This document shows, piece by piece, positions 16,992-25,667 of a stretch of 64,000 nt of DNA. The DNA is from Deltaproteobacteria bacterium (lineage in GTDB: Bacteria > Myxococcota_A > UBA9160 > UBA4427). Under the pieces are notes generated by a model. It made no database searches. It had not been told where the DNA came from and was given only the letters and a program-made list of their open reading frames with translations. Made by a program: the position numbers and the translations under genes. Numbering within the stretch: position 1 is the first letter of the stretch; every line of letters starts with the position of its first letter. Location of the stretch: the NCBI GenBank assembly GCA_016713665.1, contig JADJOR010000020.1, positions 57,854-121,853 of the forward strand. Reading direction: 5' to 3'.

Positions 16992-17816
16992 TTGGACCTG
17001 ATCCTGTTGCTCAAGGCCGTCGTGATGGGGATCGTCGAGGGGCTGACGGAGTTCCTGCCGATCTCCTCGACCGGTCATCTGATCCTGGCGGGCTCGCTGC
17101 TCGGATTCTCCGATGACAAGGCCAAGGTCTTCGACATCGCGATCCAGACCGGCGCGATCTTCGCCGTGATCCTCGTCTATTGGACGCGGCTCTGGGAGAC
17201 GCTGACCGGGCTCGGTCGCAGCCCGGCGGCCCGGCGCTTCGCGATCAACGTCGCGATCGGCTTCCTGCCGGCGGTGGTGCTCGGTCTCGCCCTCGGCAGC
17301 GCGATCCAGGCCCATCTCTTCAATGCGCCGGTCGTCGCCGTCGCGTTCATCGTGGGCGGTTTCGTGATCCTCTGGGCCGAGGCCCGCCCGGCATCAGCGG
17401 TGCGCATCGACTCCGTCGACGAGATGACGCCGGTCGACGCGCTCAAGGTCGGCCTCGTCCAGTGTCTCGCGATGATCCCGGGGACCAGCCGATCGGGGGC
17501 GACCATCATCGGCGGCATGCTGCTCGGGCTGTCGCGCCAGGCGGCCACGGACTTCAGCTTCTACCTCGCGATTCCGACGCTCGTCGGCGCGGGGGTCTAC
17601 AGCCTCTACAAGGAGCGCGCGCTGCTCTCGATTCAGGACCTGCCGCTCTTCGGGGTCGGGCTCGTCGTGTCGTTCTTCGCCGCCTGGGCCTGTGTCCGCT
17701 GGCTGCTTCGCTACATCGCGAGCCATACCTTCGTGCCCTTCGCGTGGTATCGCATCGCGTTCGGGCTCGTCGTGCTGGCGACGGCGTGGAGCGGGCTCGT
17801 GGAGTGGCGGGAGTAG
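16992..17816 (+). CDS. uppP: Undecaprenyl-diphosphatase
   Basis: 274 aa, matching the usual UppP/BacA size. It removes a phosphate from undecaprenyl pyrophosphate to recycle the lipid carrier for peptidoglycan and polysaccharide export. Both active-site motifs are present: EGLTEFLPISSTGHLIL (residues 17-33) and PGTSRSGATIIGG (about 163-175). About eight hydrophobic helices follow. The TTG at 16992 is chosen because a GGGGGGCT box lies 7 bp upstream and the family starts here; the ORF extends 14 codons upstream without homology. Divergent from the nitrobindin-like gene. Confidence 0.95.
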   Translation: MDLILLLKAVVMGIVEGLTEFLPISSTGHLILAGSLLGFSDDKAKVFDIAIQTGAIFAVILVYWTRLWETLTGLGRSPAARRFAINVAIGFLPAVVLGLALGSAIQAHLFNAPVVAVAFIVGGFVILWAEARPASAVRIDSVDEMTPVDALKVGLVQCLAMIPGTSRSGATIIGGMLLGLSRQAATDFSFYLAIPTLVGAGVYSLYKERALLSIQDLPLFGVGLVVSFFAAWACVRWLLRYIASHTFVPFAWYRIAFGLVVLATAWSGLVEWRE

Positions 17817-17885
17817 GGCGAGCCGGTGCGGGCCTGGCGCGGAGGGAGTCGAGGCGAAGTGCGACCCCGTGCCGGTCGAAGCCGA

Positions 17886-18326
17886 CTACCGGGCGAACCG
17901 CCCGCCGTACAAGACCGGGCTCGAGACCTGCTCGGGATGGATCCGGATGACGAAGCGCCGCTCGTTCGGCGGGTCGAGGTCGGGCGGGGCTCCCTGGCCT
18001 CCGGATTGTCGCCGGAACTGGCGATCGAGGAAGCTGCGATCGGGATCGGGCTCGAGCGTGGCCCAGCCGCGGAGCTCGACGTAGCGCGTGTGGTCCGCCT
18101 GGTCGACGACGCAGAAGGCGATCGTCGGATTGGCGAGGAGGTTCTTGTACTTGACGCGGCTCGCGATCGTCGAGATCCCGACCGACTCGCCGTCCCAGAC
18201 GTAGCCGACGGGATTGGTCGACGGCAGGCCGTCCTTCGCGCGGATCGTCGTCAGGATGCCCAGGGCGTTGGCGGCGAGGATCTGGCGGCTCGCCTCCGGG
18301 ATCTCGACGACTTTGCCTCGGGACAT
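17886..18326 (-). CDS. PPOX-class, probably F420-dependent, oxidoreductase
   Basis: 146 aa. The split-barrel fold of pyridoxamine-5'-phosphate-oxidase-like flavoproteins is recognisable: LGILTTIRAKDGLPSTNPVGYVW (about 22-44), then VKYKNLLANPTIAFCVVDQ (about 58-76) and RYVELRGWATLEPDPD. The (K/R)NLxANP element and the xGxAxL turn are typical of the F420-binding branch (FDOR-B), which reduces or oxidises small substrates with F420H2. FMN use cannot be excluded. The ATG has AAGGAG 5 bp upstream. Convergent with uppP. Confidence 0.8.
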   Translation of the reverse strand: MSRGKVVEIPEASRQILAANALGILTTIRAKDGLPSTNPVGYVWDGESVGISTIASRVKYKNLLANPTIAFCVVDQADHTRYVELRGWATLEPDPDRSFLDRQFRRQSGGQGAPPDLDPPNERRFVIRIHPEQVSSPVLYGGRFAR

Positions 18327-18463
18327 GGGGCTCCTTTTGCGGCCGAGAGCGCGACCGATGCGGCGACGATATCGGCTCCCGGGCCCGATGCCGAGCGGGA
18401 CTTCGTGATCGCCCGATCCGAATCGATCGTCTCCGACGATCTCCGGAGGGGAGGCAGATCAAG

Positions 18464-19729
18464 ATGCGACCTCGACGCGCGACGCGGCTCGTTCCGGACC
18501 GACGAGGAGAGAATCCCGACTCATCGGGGCGAGGTCGACTCGGATCGATCCGGCGCGGACGCTTCGGGCGGTCGGGGCTGATTGGCTTTCTGCTCTCGGT
18601 CTTCCTCGGGGCGGCGGGCGCCCGGGCCGACGTGGTGCGTTATGCCTGGACGGGCTTCGTCGAAGCCACGGCGGCCTCGGGCAATCCCTGGGCGCTCCAG
18701 GGCGACGGGCTCGCCGTGACGTCCACCGACGGGACGCCGTTCTCCCTCGTGGCCTTCGTCGAGACGGATGCCGGCGATCTCGACGGGAGCCTGAATCCCA
18801 ATCTCGCACGGTTCCCGGCCAGCGGGGCCACTCTCACGATCGGCGGCCACGTCGCGAAGCTCGGGGTGGTCCAGCTCGAATTCTCGAACGACAACTTCAG
18901 CGGCCTGTTCGACTCAGTCCGATTCGCGACGGTCGCCGAGCTCTTCGGAGCGCCGCTCTCCTTCTCGGCCGATGTCCGACTCGCGCCCTCGAGCTTCGCC
19001 CTCGCGAATCCCGCCGCGCCCGACGCCCCGCCGCGCTTCACCGATCGTCTGCCGATTCAGTTCGGCGGCTCAGTCTCGACGGCCCTCGTGACGTTCCCTG
19101 CGAACGCGGCGGTGAGCGCCCGGCTCGAGTCCTGTCCCGGTCCCCGATCCGTCACTTGGAGTGCGCCCGGGGTCGGCGTCGCGGACGGGATCGCCGTCAC
19201 GGTCGCGAACCTCGCTAGCCCCGGCCTCGACACCTTCCCGCTCCGCGGGCCGGACTTCGCTGCCCAGGAGCAGTGCTCGAACGCGCGGTCGCTGACCTAT
19301 GCGACGGGCTCCGACTGGACGCTCACGCTCTCGCCGGCGACGGGGACCTTGCTGCTCTACCTGAAGTACTGGCGGGGCGTGGGAGCCGGGTCGACTGCGG
19401 TGACCTATCAGTTCGACAGGCCGTTCACGATCGCGTCCGGACTGGTCGGCGCGACGGTCTCCAACGCCAATACCCGACTGACCCTCCCGTCTTCGGGCTT
19501 CTTCGACGGCATCTTGCGGTTCGACGGTCCGATCGCGAGTCTTCATGTCGATAGCGACTCGGCATCGATCGCGGAGCAGGCGATGAGCTTCGCGGTGGTC
19601 CCCGAGCCGGGGCTCGCGGCGGGGCTCGGGGTCGGGCTCGCGATGGTCGCGGGGCTCGGGCGCGGCCGGGCTCGAGGGCGAGCCGGGGCGCCCGTGCGAG
19701 CCGAGGGATGCGCGGCCGGCGGGCGGTGA
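18464..19729 (+). CDS. PEP-CTERM sorting-domain protein
   Basis: 421 aa. A long Arg-rich N-terminus (residues 1-36) precedes the hydrophobic core SGLIGFLLSVFLGAAGARAD of the signal peptide, so the true start may lie a little downstream; a GGGGAGG box precedes the ATG used here. The mature domain is beta-rich (VRYAWTGFVEA..., SLVAFVETDAGDLDG). Near the end VVPEPGLAAGLGVGLAMVAG is the PEP motif plus helix, followed by an unusually long Arg/Gly tail (about 25 residues). Surface sorting by an exosortase is predicted. It ends 19 bp before a methyltransferase gene. Confidence 0.8.
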   Translation: MRPRRATRLVPDRRGENPDSSGRGRLGSIRRGRFGRSGLIGFLLSVFLGAAGARADVVRYAWTGFVEATAASGNPWALQGDGLAVTSTDGTPFSLVAFVETDAGDLDGSLNPNLARFPASGATLTIGGHVAKLGVVQLEFSNDNFSGLFDSVRFATVAELFGAPLSFSADVRLAPSSFALANPAAPDAPPRFTDRLPIQFGGSVSTALVTFPANAAVSARLESCPGPRSVTWSAPGVGVADGIAVTVANLASPGLDTFPLRGPDFAAQEQCSNARSLTYATGSDWTLTLSPATGTLLLYLKYWRGVGAGSTAVTYQFDRPFTIASGLVGATVSNANTRLTLPSSGFFDGILRFDGPIASLHVDSDSASIAEQAMSFAVVPEPGLAAGLGVGLAMVAGLGRGRARGRAGAPVRAEGCAAGGR

Positions 19730-19748
19730 ACGAGTCGGGGAGGTCCGT

Positions 19749-20435
19749 GTGCAATTCGAGCGATCCAATCGCGACGAGATGGTGAATCGCTTCGTCGCGC
19801 CCGAAGGACGCCGCGTCGTCGATGTCGGCTGCGGCTCCGGCGAGCTCGTGCGCTGGCTGCGCAGTCAGGGCGCCGATGGGATCGGCGTCGAGTGTGGGGA
19901 GGAGATGCTGCGCCTCGCTCGCGAAGCCGATCCGACCCATCCCGAGGCCTATCTCGAGGGTGTCGGGCAGGACCTGCCCCTGCCGGATGCGAGCGCCGAC
20001 GCGGTCACGATGTCGTTCTCGCTCCACCACGTGCCGCGCGAGGCGATGCTCGACGCCCTGCGCGAGGCCCGCCGGGTCCTGCGCCCGGGCGGCACGCTCT
20101 ACGTCGCCGAGCCGCTCTGTCTCGGCGCGGGGCACGAGGTCGTCAGCCTGATCGACGACGAGACCGAGGTCCGGGCGCACGCGCAGGAGGCGCTCGATCG
20201 TGCACCTTCGCTCGGCTTCGAGCCGGTCGACGAGACGAATTACACGACCCGCATGCTGCTCGATTCGGCCGAGGGATTCGCGAAGCGTATCGTCGGCATC
20301 GACCCGCGGCGGGCGGCGCGCATGGCGGAGCGGCGCGACGAGTTCATCGAGCGCTTCGAGCGCCTGGCCGAGCGGGTCGACGGGAAGTTCGCCTTCGACC
20401 AGTACGTCCGGGTTCGGGTGCTGAAGAAGGCCTGA
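19749..20435 (+). CDS. Class I SAM-dependent methyltransferase
   Basis: 228 aa. Rossmann motif I is VVDVGCGSGELV (about residues 23-34). Motif II acid is E in IGVECGEEML, motif post-II DLPLPDASADAVTMSFSLHHV (about 76-96), and a LRPGGTLYVAEP motif sits near 120. The arrangement resembles UbiE/type-11 methyltransferases that act on small molecules. The substrate is not readable. GTG start with GGAGG 5 bp upstream. It follows the PEP-CTERM gene closely, but the products share no obvious pathway. Its stop lies inside a hairpin shared with the converging flippase gene. Confidence 0.85.
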   Translation: MQFERSNRDEMVNRFVAPEGRRVVDVGCGSGELVRWLRSQGADGIGVECGEEMLRLAREADPTHPEAYLEGVGQDLPLPDASADAVTMSFSLHHVPREAMLDALREARRVLRPGGTLYVAEPLCLGAGHEVVSLIDDETEVRAHAQEALDRAPSLGFEPVDETNYTTRMLLDSAEGFAKRIVGIDPRRAARMAERRDEFIERFERLAERVDGKFAFDQYVRVRVLKKA

Positions 20436-20458
20436 CGCAGGTTTCCGGAGCGTCAGGC
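20430..20458. terminator. Hairpin overlapping two converging stop codons
   Basis: GCCTGACGC (20430-20438) and its exact complement GCGTCAGGC (20450-20458) flank an 11-nt loop. The two TGA stop codons of the converging methyltransferase and flippase genes lie within the two arms (20433-20435 and 20453-20455 on opposite strands). A shared bidirectional terminator is the simplest reading, though there is no T-run on either side. Confidence 0.5.
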
Positions 20459-21904
20459 GTCTGCCGTTCTCTCGTCGTCCGGTCGTGCTCCGGAGGAGAT
20501 CAGCGCGCGGATCTCGTCGATCAGCTCCGGATCGATCAGTCGGATCCCGCCCAGATAGATCAGCGCGCCGAGGGGGATGCCGAGCGCGAGCAGCAGCTCC
20601 GGGCTCCCGGGAAAGAGCGTCCCGACGCCGGTGACGGCGCCGACCAGCAGCAATCCGGCCGCGACGCTCGACATGCAGGCCCTCCGGACGTCGACGAGGG
20701 AGACGTCGAGCGCCCGCAGCGCCCGCGCCTGGGTGATCAGGAAGACGATCGGATAGGCCAGCAGCCAGGCCCAGCTGGCTCCCTCGAGACCGTGTCTCGC
20801 GCCGACGAAGAAGGCCCCGGCCATGACGACGAGGGACACGATCAGGTTCGAGATGTTCAGGTCGACCCGGCCAGTCCCGAACAGCGCGGGCGTGACGAGG
20901 ACGCTGAGCGCACGCAGCGGCAGGACGATGCAGAGCATCTGGAAGGGCAGCACGATGTCGCCCCAGGTCTCACCGAGCACGATCGGGAGGGCCGCGGGCG
21001 CGATGAGCGCGGCGCCCCAGGACAGGGGAATGAAGGCGAAGGCGCCGAAGCGCAGGCTCGTGACGACCGATCGGCGGACCAGACGGGGGTCGCCCTGGAT
21101 CTGTGCGAAGGCCGAGAACGAGACCTGGGTGATCAGGGGCGCGATCTTCTCGAGGGGGAGCGACGCGAGCGTCAACGCCACGACGTACTCCCCGAGGATC
21201 TCCTCGCCACACAGCCGACCGAGGATCAGGAGATCGACGCTCGTCAGAAGGAACCAGATCAATCGATCGACCGAGGCGAGCATTCCGAAACGCACGAACT
21301 GGAAGGCGCCCGCGATCGACCAGGAGGGCCAGATCCAGGTCCTTTGGAGCACCGCATAGCTCGCGATCCGCGCGACGTGGCCGCCCATCACGCCGCCGAC
21401 GAGCGCCCAGACGCCCGCGCCTTGGAGGGCGAGGCCGAGGGTGAAGGCGGCGGTGACGAGCGCCGCGGAGACGTCTGCGATCGCCTTCTGGTCGAAGCTC
21501 AGATCTCGCAGGGCCAGAGACTGGGGCAGCATGTAGAGCGCTGCGAGCGGCAGCGTCAGGGCGAGGGCCGGAGCCAGCTCGGCCAGGCGCGGCTCCGAGA
21601 AGAAGCGCGCGAGCGCAGGACCGCAGGCGGCGGTGACCAGCGCCCCGCCGAAGGCGAGGATCAGGACGAGGGTCTGGAGATCACGCAGGCGAGTGCGATC
21701 CAGCTCGCGCGCCTGGACTACGGCAGCGCCGACGCCGAGCTCGGAGATTGCGGCGATCAGGCCGAGGAGAACGCCGGCGCTGGCCATCAGGCCGTAGTCG
21801 GTGGGATCCAGGAGGCGGATCACGACCACGGAGGCGGCCCACGAGAGCATCTGCCCGGCGAGGGTCGCCTGGCCCTGCCACGCCAGCGATCGGATCACTC
21901 GCAT
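20453..21904 (-). CDS. Wzx-type polysaccharide flippase (MOP superfamily)
   Basis: 483 aa from the ATG at 21904. About 12-14 hydrophobic helices spread over the whole length. The N-terminus MRVIRSLAWQGQATLAGQML followed by VVVIRLLDPTDYGLMASAGVLLG is the family hallmark (amphipathic helix, then the R-x-L-x-P-x-(D/E)-(Y/F)-G loop). It probably flips lipid-linked oligosaccharides across the inner membrane for capsule, O-antigen or EPS, and depends on the carrier that UppP recycles. No glycosyltransferase lies next to it, which is unusual, as such genes normally sit in clusters. No clear Shine-Dalgarno; TTGAAT lies 6 nt before the ATG. Confidence 0.85.
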   Translation of the reverse strand: MRVIRSLAWQGQATLAGQMLSWAASVVVIRLLDPTDYGLMASAGVLLGLIAAISELGVGAAVVQARELDRTRLRDLQTLVLILAFGGALVTAACGPALARFFSEPRLAELAPALALTLPLAALYMLPQSLALRDLSFDQKAIADVSAALVTAAFTLGLALQGAGVWALVGGVMGGHVARIASYAVLQRTWIWPSWSIAGAFQFVRFGMLASVDRLIWFLLTSVDLLILGRLCGEEILGEYVVALTLASLPLEKIAPLITQVSFSAFAQIQGDPRLVRRSVVTSLRFGAFAFIPLSWGAALIAPAALPIVLGETWGDIVLPFQMLCIVLPLRALSVLVTPALFGTGRVDLNISNLIVSLVVMAGAFFVGARHGLEGASWAWLLAYPIVFLITQARALRALDVSLVDVRRACMSSVAAGLLLVGAVTGVGTLFPGSPELLLALGIPLGALIYLGGIRLIDPELIDEIRALISSGARPDDERTADA

Positions 21905-22197
21905 CCGAAGATTCAATGGGCCCTCGCGCGCTCGACCGAGCCGGCGCCCATCGCGCCGGCCCCCCGGCACCCTCGCCGTGGATGGGACCGCCCCCGATCA
22001 TCCGACTGGATCACCGCCCCGGGGAGATCATCGAGGATTCGTCGGCGTTTCACGAGGCACGGCAGGAAATATGCGTCGATTCTGCGCGCCCATGGCGCAC
22101 CCCGAGGCCTCGTGAATCCCGCCGCCGAAGCGCTGCCCCATCCGGGCGCACGTCGGCTCCTGGAGAGCCTCGGGCCGGAGATCGGAGCGCGAGAGGG

Positions 22198-23436
22198 CTA
22201 GGCCGCCGTCCGGTCGAGCCAGGCCGTCGCGCGCGCCGCGTCGAACTCGACCGGGACCGAGCCGAGGGAGCGCAGCCAGACGCTCGCCCAGCGCCGCGGC
22301 GGCGCCGAGAGCACGAGCTCGGGCATCGCGCCGAGCAGCGCTTCGAAGGCGATCCTCGATTCGACGCGAGCGAGCGACGAGCCGATGCAGAAATGCAGCC
22401 CATGGCCGAAGCCCAGATGTCGATTCGGCGAGCGGGTCACGTCGAAGCGCTCGGGGGCATCGAAGCGGCGCTCGTCGTGGTTGGCGGCCATCCAGACCAG
22501 CAGGACGGGCGAGCCCTTCGGAATGACCCGGCCGTGGAGCTCGACGTCGCAGGTCGTGATGCGCGGCGGCGATTGGACGGTCGGGGCGTCGTAGCGCGCC
22601 ATCTCCTCGACCGCGTCGACGATCCGCTCCGGCGATTCGACGAGCAGTCGGAGCTGGTCGGGGTTCTCCGCGAGGCGCAGCGTGCCGTTCGAGATCAGCG
22701 AAGCCGTCGTGTCGTTGCCGGCGACCATGAGCTGGTAGCCCATGCCGACGACCTGCTCGTCGCTGAGCCGAAGGCCTTCGACCTCGGCGGCGAGCAGTCC
22801 GCTCAAGAGATCGTCCTGCGGCGCGCGGCGGCGCTCCGCGACGAGCTGCCCGAGATAGGCGTGGATCGACGCGATCGCCTCGGCCTGGTCCCGGAGGGCC
22901 TGCTCCGCCGGGACCGAATCGTCGTGCTGCTCGATCTTCTCGGCCCACAGGCGGAACTGCCAGCGATCCCGCTCGGGCACCCCGAGCAGCGCCCCGATCA
23001 CCTGGGTCGCGAGAGGCGCCGCGAAATCGTGGAGCAGCTCGCAGGCGCCTTTTTCGGCAAACTCCGCGATCAGCCGGCGGCAGAGATCGCGGACGATCGG
23101 CTCGAGGGCGGCCACCCGCCGCGGCGTGAAGGCCTTCGACAGCAGCCGCCGCATGCGGTCGTGGCGCGGCGGATCGAGGTAGAAGATCCCGAAGTCCATC
23201 ATCGCCCGGGGCATCAGGAGCGTCGGCTCGTCGGGGCGCGGGCCATAATGGTCGGGGTGGCTCGCGAAGCGCTCCCAGTCGCTCGCGGCATTCCAGACGT
23301 CGTCGAAGCGGGTGAGCGCCCAGAAGCGCAGGCGCTCGTTGTGATAGGCGGGATGCTCGTTGCGCAGGGTCCGGAAGACCGGGAGCGGATCGACCTGGAA
23401 CGCGAGCGTCGTCGGGTCGTACTCGAATGCGGACAT
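22198..23436 (-). CDS. Cytochrome P450 (CYP A)
   Basis: 412 aa, a typical bacterial class I P450. The I-helix oxygen-binding motif is AGNDTT (about residue 233), the K-helix ExxR is in VEEMARYD, and the heme-binding loop is FGHGLHFCIGSSLAR with the Cys ligand near 353. Substrate-recognition regions do not identify a substrate. It needs a ferredoxin and reductase, which are not adjacent. The ATG at 23436 has GGAGG 8 bp upstream; the much longer open frame is non-coding. Divergent from the S51-type peptidase gene. Confidence 0.93.
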   Translation of the reverse strand: MSAFEYDPTTLAFQVDPLPVFRTLRNEHPAYHNERLRFWALTRFDDVWNAASDWERFASHPDHYGPRPDEPTLLMPRAMMDFGIFYLDPPRHDRMRRLLSKAFTPRRVAALEPIVRDLCRRLIAEFAEKGACELLHDFAAPLATQVIGALLGVPERDRWQFRLWAEKIEQHDDSVPAEQALRDQAEAIASIHAYLGQLVAERRRAPQDDLLSGLLAAEVEGLRLSDEQVVGMGYQLMVAGNDTTASLISNGTLRLAENPDQLRLLVESPERIVDAVEEMARYDAPTVQSPPRITTCDVELHGRVIPKGSPVLLVWMAANHDERRFDAPERFDVTRSPNRHLGFGHGLHFCIGSSLARVESRIAFEALLGAMPELVLSAPPRRWASVWLRSLGSVPVEFDAARATAWLDRTAA

Positions 23437-23595
23437 CGATGGGCCTCCATTCCACATGCCCTGCGTCCAGCCGGGGCACGCTCCGGTCGACTTCGACGCT
23501 AGCGCCAGGGTCCGGGCGCCGCGAACGGATTCATCGGTTAGGATCCGCCCCCTCGAGTCGCCGCGGATCGGCGCACGGCGGGAGAGGACTCCGCG

Positions 23596-24336
23596 ATGGG
23601 GGCGAAGAGCGAGCTGCGCCGCCGCGCCGTCCTCTACTCGGGCGGACAGGTGCGGCGCAATGCGCGGCTCCACGAGGCCGTGCTCGACCTCGCGCGGCGC
23701 GGCCCCGCCCGCGGTCGTCGTCTGGTTCGAATGGCGTACGTGCCGTTCACGGTCGAGGGCGCGGCGCCTTTCTTCCGGCGCTTCGAGCGGCGCTATCGGG
23801 CGTTCGGTGGGACGCATTTCCGCTGCGTGCCGGCGGATCTGCCGGAGCTCTCCCGGCCAGGACCCGCCCGGCGTCGCGCCGAAGCGGCGCTGCTCGAGAG
23901 CGACGTCGTGTATCTGGCCGGCGGCAATACCTTCTACTTCCTCGCACATCTTCGGCGCTCGGGGCTGCTCGAGGTCCTGCAGCGCTTCGCCGCGCGCGGC
24001 GGCGTCCTTGCCGGCATGTCGGCCGGGGCCCACCTGATCACGCCCCACATCCGCCTCGCGGGCTACCCGCCCTTCGACTGCGACGTGAACGAGGTCGGCC
24101 TGCCGCGTCGCGAGCTCGGTGCCCTCGACCTCGTCGATCTCGAGTTCTTTCCCCACTACCGGCATTCGCCGCGCTACCGCCGCGCGCTGGCCGACTACTC
24201 GCGTCGCGAGCGGCGGCCGCTCTATGCCTGTCGGGACGGCAGCGGGCTGGTCATCGAGGGCGATCGCGTGACACCCCTCGGCGACGTCTGGGTCTTCGAG
24301 CGCGGGATCGAGCGCCGGATCGGGCGCTGGCCTTGA
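23596..24336 (+). CDS. Peptidase S51 family protein (dipeptidase E / cyanophycinase-like)
   Basis: 246 aa. The class-I-glutamine-amidotransferase-like fold shows YLAGGNTFYFLAHL (about residues 104-117) and the nucleophile elbow GMSAGAHLI with Ser near 142. HYRHSPRYRRAL near 190 could supply the His. PepE hydrolyses Asp-X dipeptides and cyanophycinase degrades cyanophycin; this protein is closer to PepE in length. GAGAGGACTC lies upstream of the ATG. 45 bp precede the DTW gene on the same strand. Confidence 0.8.
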   Translation: MGAKSELRRRAVLYSGGQVRRNARLHEAVLDLARRGPARGRRLVRMAYVPFTVEGAAPFFRRFERRYRAFGGTHFRCVPADLPELSRPGPARRRAEAALLESDVVYLAGGNTFYFLAHLRRSGLLEVLQRFAARGGVLAGMSAGAHLITPHIRLAGYPPFDCDVNEVGLPRRELGALDLVDLEFFPHYRHSPRYRRALADYSRRERRPLYACRDGSGLVIEGDRVTPLGDVWVFERGIERRIGRWP

Positions 24337-24381
24337 GCGCCCTGACGGAATCGACGGATCCGTGCTCTCCTCCCCGCCACG

Positions 24382-25584
24382 ATGCGTGAGCCGAGCCAGC
24401 CGATCGAGCCGCGGGCGGATTGCCGGCGCTGCGGGCGACCCGTGGTGGCCTGCTATTGCGCCCACGTTTCGCCGATTCCGACCAGGACGCGGGTGGTCGT
24501 GCTCCAGCATCCGCGCGAGCGCCACAAGGCGATCGGGACGGCGCGCATCGCGGCGCTCTGCCTCCCGGGGCTCGAGCTCGCGGTCGGCGTCGAGTTCGAG
24601 CAGGACGCGCGGGTTCGCAGGCTCCTCTCCGACCCGCAGGCGCCCGCCGTGCTGCTCTATCCGTCGGCGGATGCGCGGGACCTGAGGAAGGACCCGCCGC
24701 CGGGGCCCGTCACGCTGGTCGTGCTCGACGGGACCTGGAATCAGGCGAAGAGCCTGCTGCGCGACAATCCCGCTCTGCAGGCGCTTCCGCGCGTGGCCTT
24801 CACGCCGGACGCGCCGAGCGAGTATCGGATCCGCCGCGAGCCGCGCGAAGACTACGTCTCGACGATCGAGGCCCTCGTGCACGCACTCGGTCTGCTCGAG
24901 GGCGGGGATCCCGCGCGCTTCCAGGCCTTGATGGCGCCGTTTCGTGCGATGGTCGACCTGCAGGTTCGGTACGCAGCGGGCGACGCGGAGCCGCGTTGGC
25001 GACGGCGGCGGCAGACGCTCGAGCCGGCCGGCTCGCGGTTGCCGCGGGCGCTGCTCGAGCCGCGGCTGCTCTGCGTGGTCGGCGAGGCCAATGCCTGGCC
25101 GTACGACCGCGCGCTCGCAGCGCCGCCCCATCCCCACGAGCTCGTCCAGTGCCTCGCCGCCGGACTCGATGGCGAACGCGTCTTCGAGCGGCTGATCGCG
25201 CCGCGGCTTCCTCTCTCGCGCTCGCCGATGGAGCACGCGCTCCTGGATGAAGCGGAGCTGATGCGCGGCGATTCGCTCGTCCAGGCGCGCTCGGTCTGGG
25301 CATCGTTCGTGCGCCCCGAGGACGTCCTCTGCGTCTGGGGCCATCACGCCCTCGGCCTCATGCAGCGCGACGCGATGGTGCTGCCCGAGCGGCGCATCGA
25401 CGTCCGCGAGGTCGCGCGCGACCACCTGAAGTCGCGAGCGGGAACGCCAGAGCAGCTCGTCGAGCGCCTCGGTCTCGCGTGGCAGCCGATCGGCCGGGGG
25501 CGCGGCGGAAGGCGCCTGGGCATGCTCGTCGCGATCTGTCGCTGGCTCGTCGAGGAGGCGAAGCGCGCTCCGGAAATCGGTTAG
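24382..25584 (+). CDS. DTW-domain tRNA uridine aminocarboxypropyltransferase with extra C-terminal domain
   Basis: 400 aa. Residues 1-195 are the DTW domain: a CxxC...CxC cluster (CRRCGRPVVACYC, 14-26), then VLQHPRERHKAIGTARI, then the name-giving DGTWNQAKSLLR (about 114-125) and EYRIRREP (about 148-155). TapT/YfiP-type enzymes transfer the 3-amino-3-carboxypropyl group of SAM to uridine, forming acp3U in tRNA. The family is normally about 200-230 aa. Here about 200 more residues follow, with no motif that I recognise (EDVLCVWGHHALGLMQRD, then RLGMLVAICRWLVEEAK). They may bind RNA or be a second enzyme. Confidence 0.8.
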   Translation: MREPSQPIEPRADCRRCGRPVVACYCAHVSPIPTRTRVVVLQHPRERHKAIGTARIAALCLPGLELAVGVEFEQDARVRRLLSDPQAPAVLLYPSADARDLRKDPPPGPVTLVVLDGTWNQAKSLLRDNPALQALPRVAFTPDAPSEYRIRREPREDYVSTIEALVHALGLLEGGDPARFQALMAPFRAMVDLQVRYAAGDAEPRWRRRRQTLEPAGSRLPRALLEPRLLCVVGEANAWPYDRALAAPPHPHELVQCLAAGLDGERVFERLIAPRLPLSRSPMEHALLDEAELMRGDSLVQARSVWASFVRPEDVLCVWGHHALGLMQRDAMVLPERRIDVREVARDHLKSRAGTPEQLVERLGLAWQPIGRGRGGRRLGMLVAICRWLVEEAKRAPEIG

Positions 25585-25667
25585 CGTTTCGAAGCCGGCC
25601 GTCTCGACCCGAGCGGGGTGGTCCGCCGGAGCGCGCGGGCGATTCGGGCGCGCAGGAGGAGATCGCG

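Noticed and set aside
22198..25425. 1075-aa minus-strand frame as one long protein
   Set aside because: Only the last 412 residues are a P450, starting at an ATG with GGAGG; the upstream part is antisense to the S51 and DTW genes.
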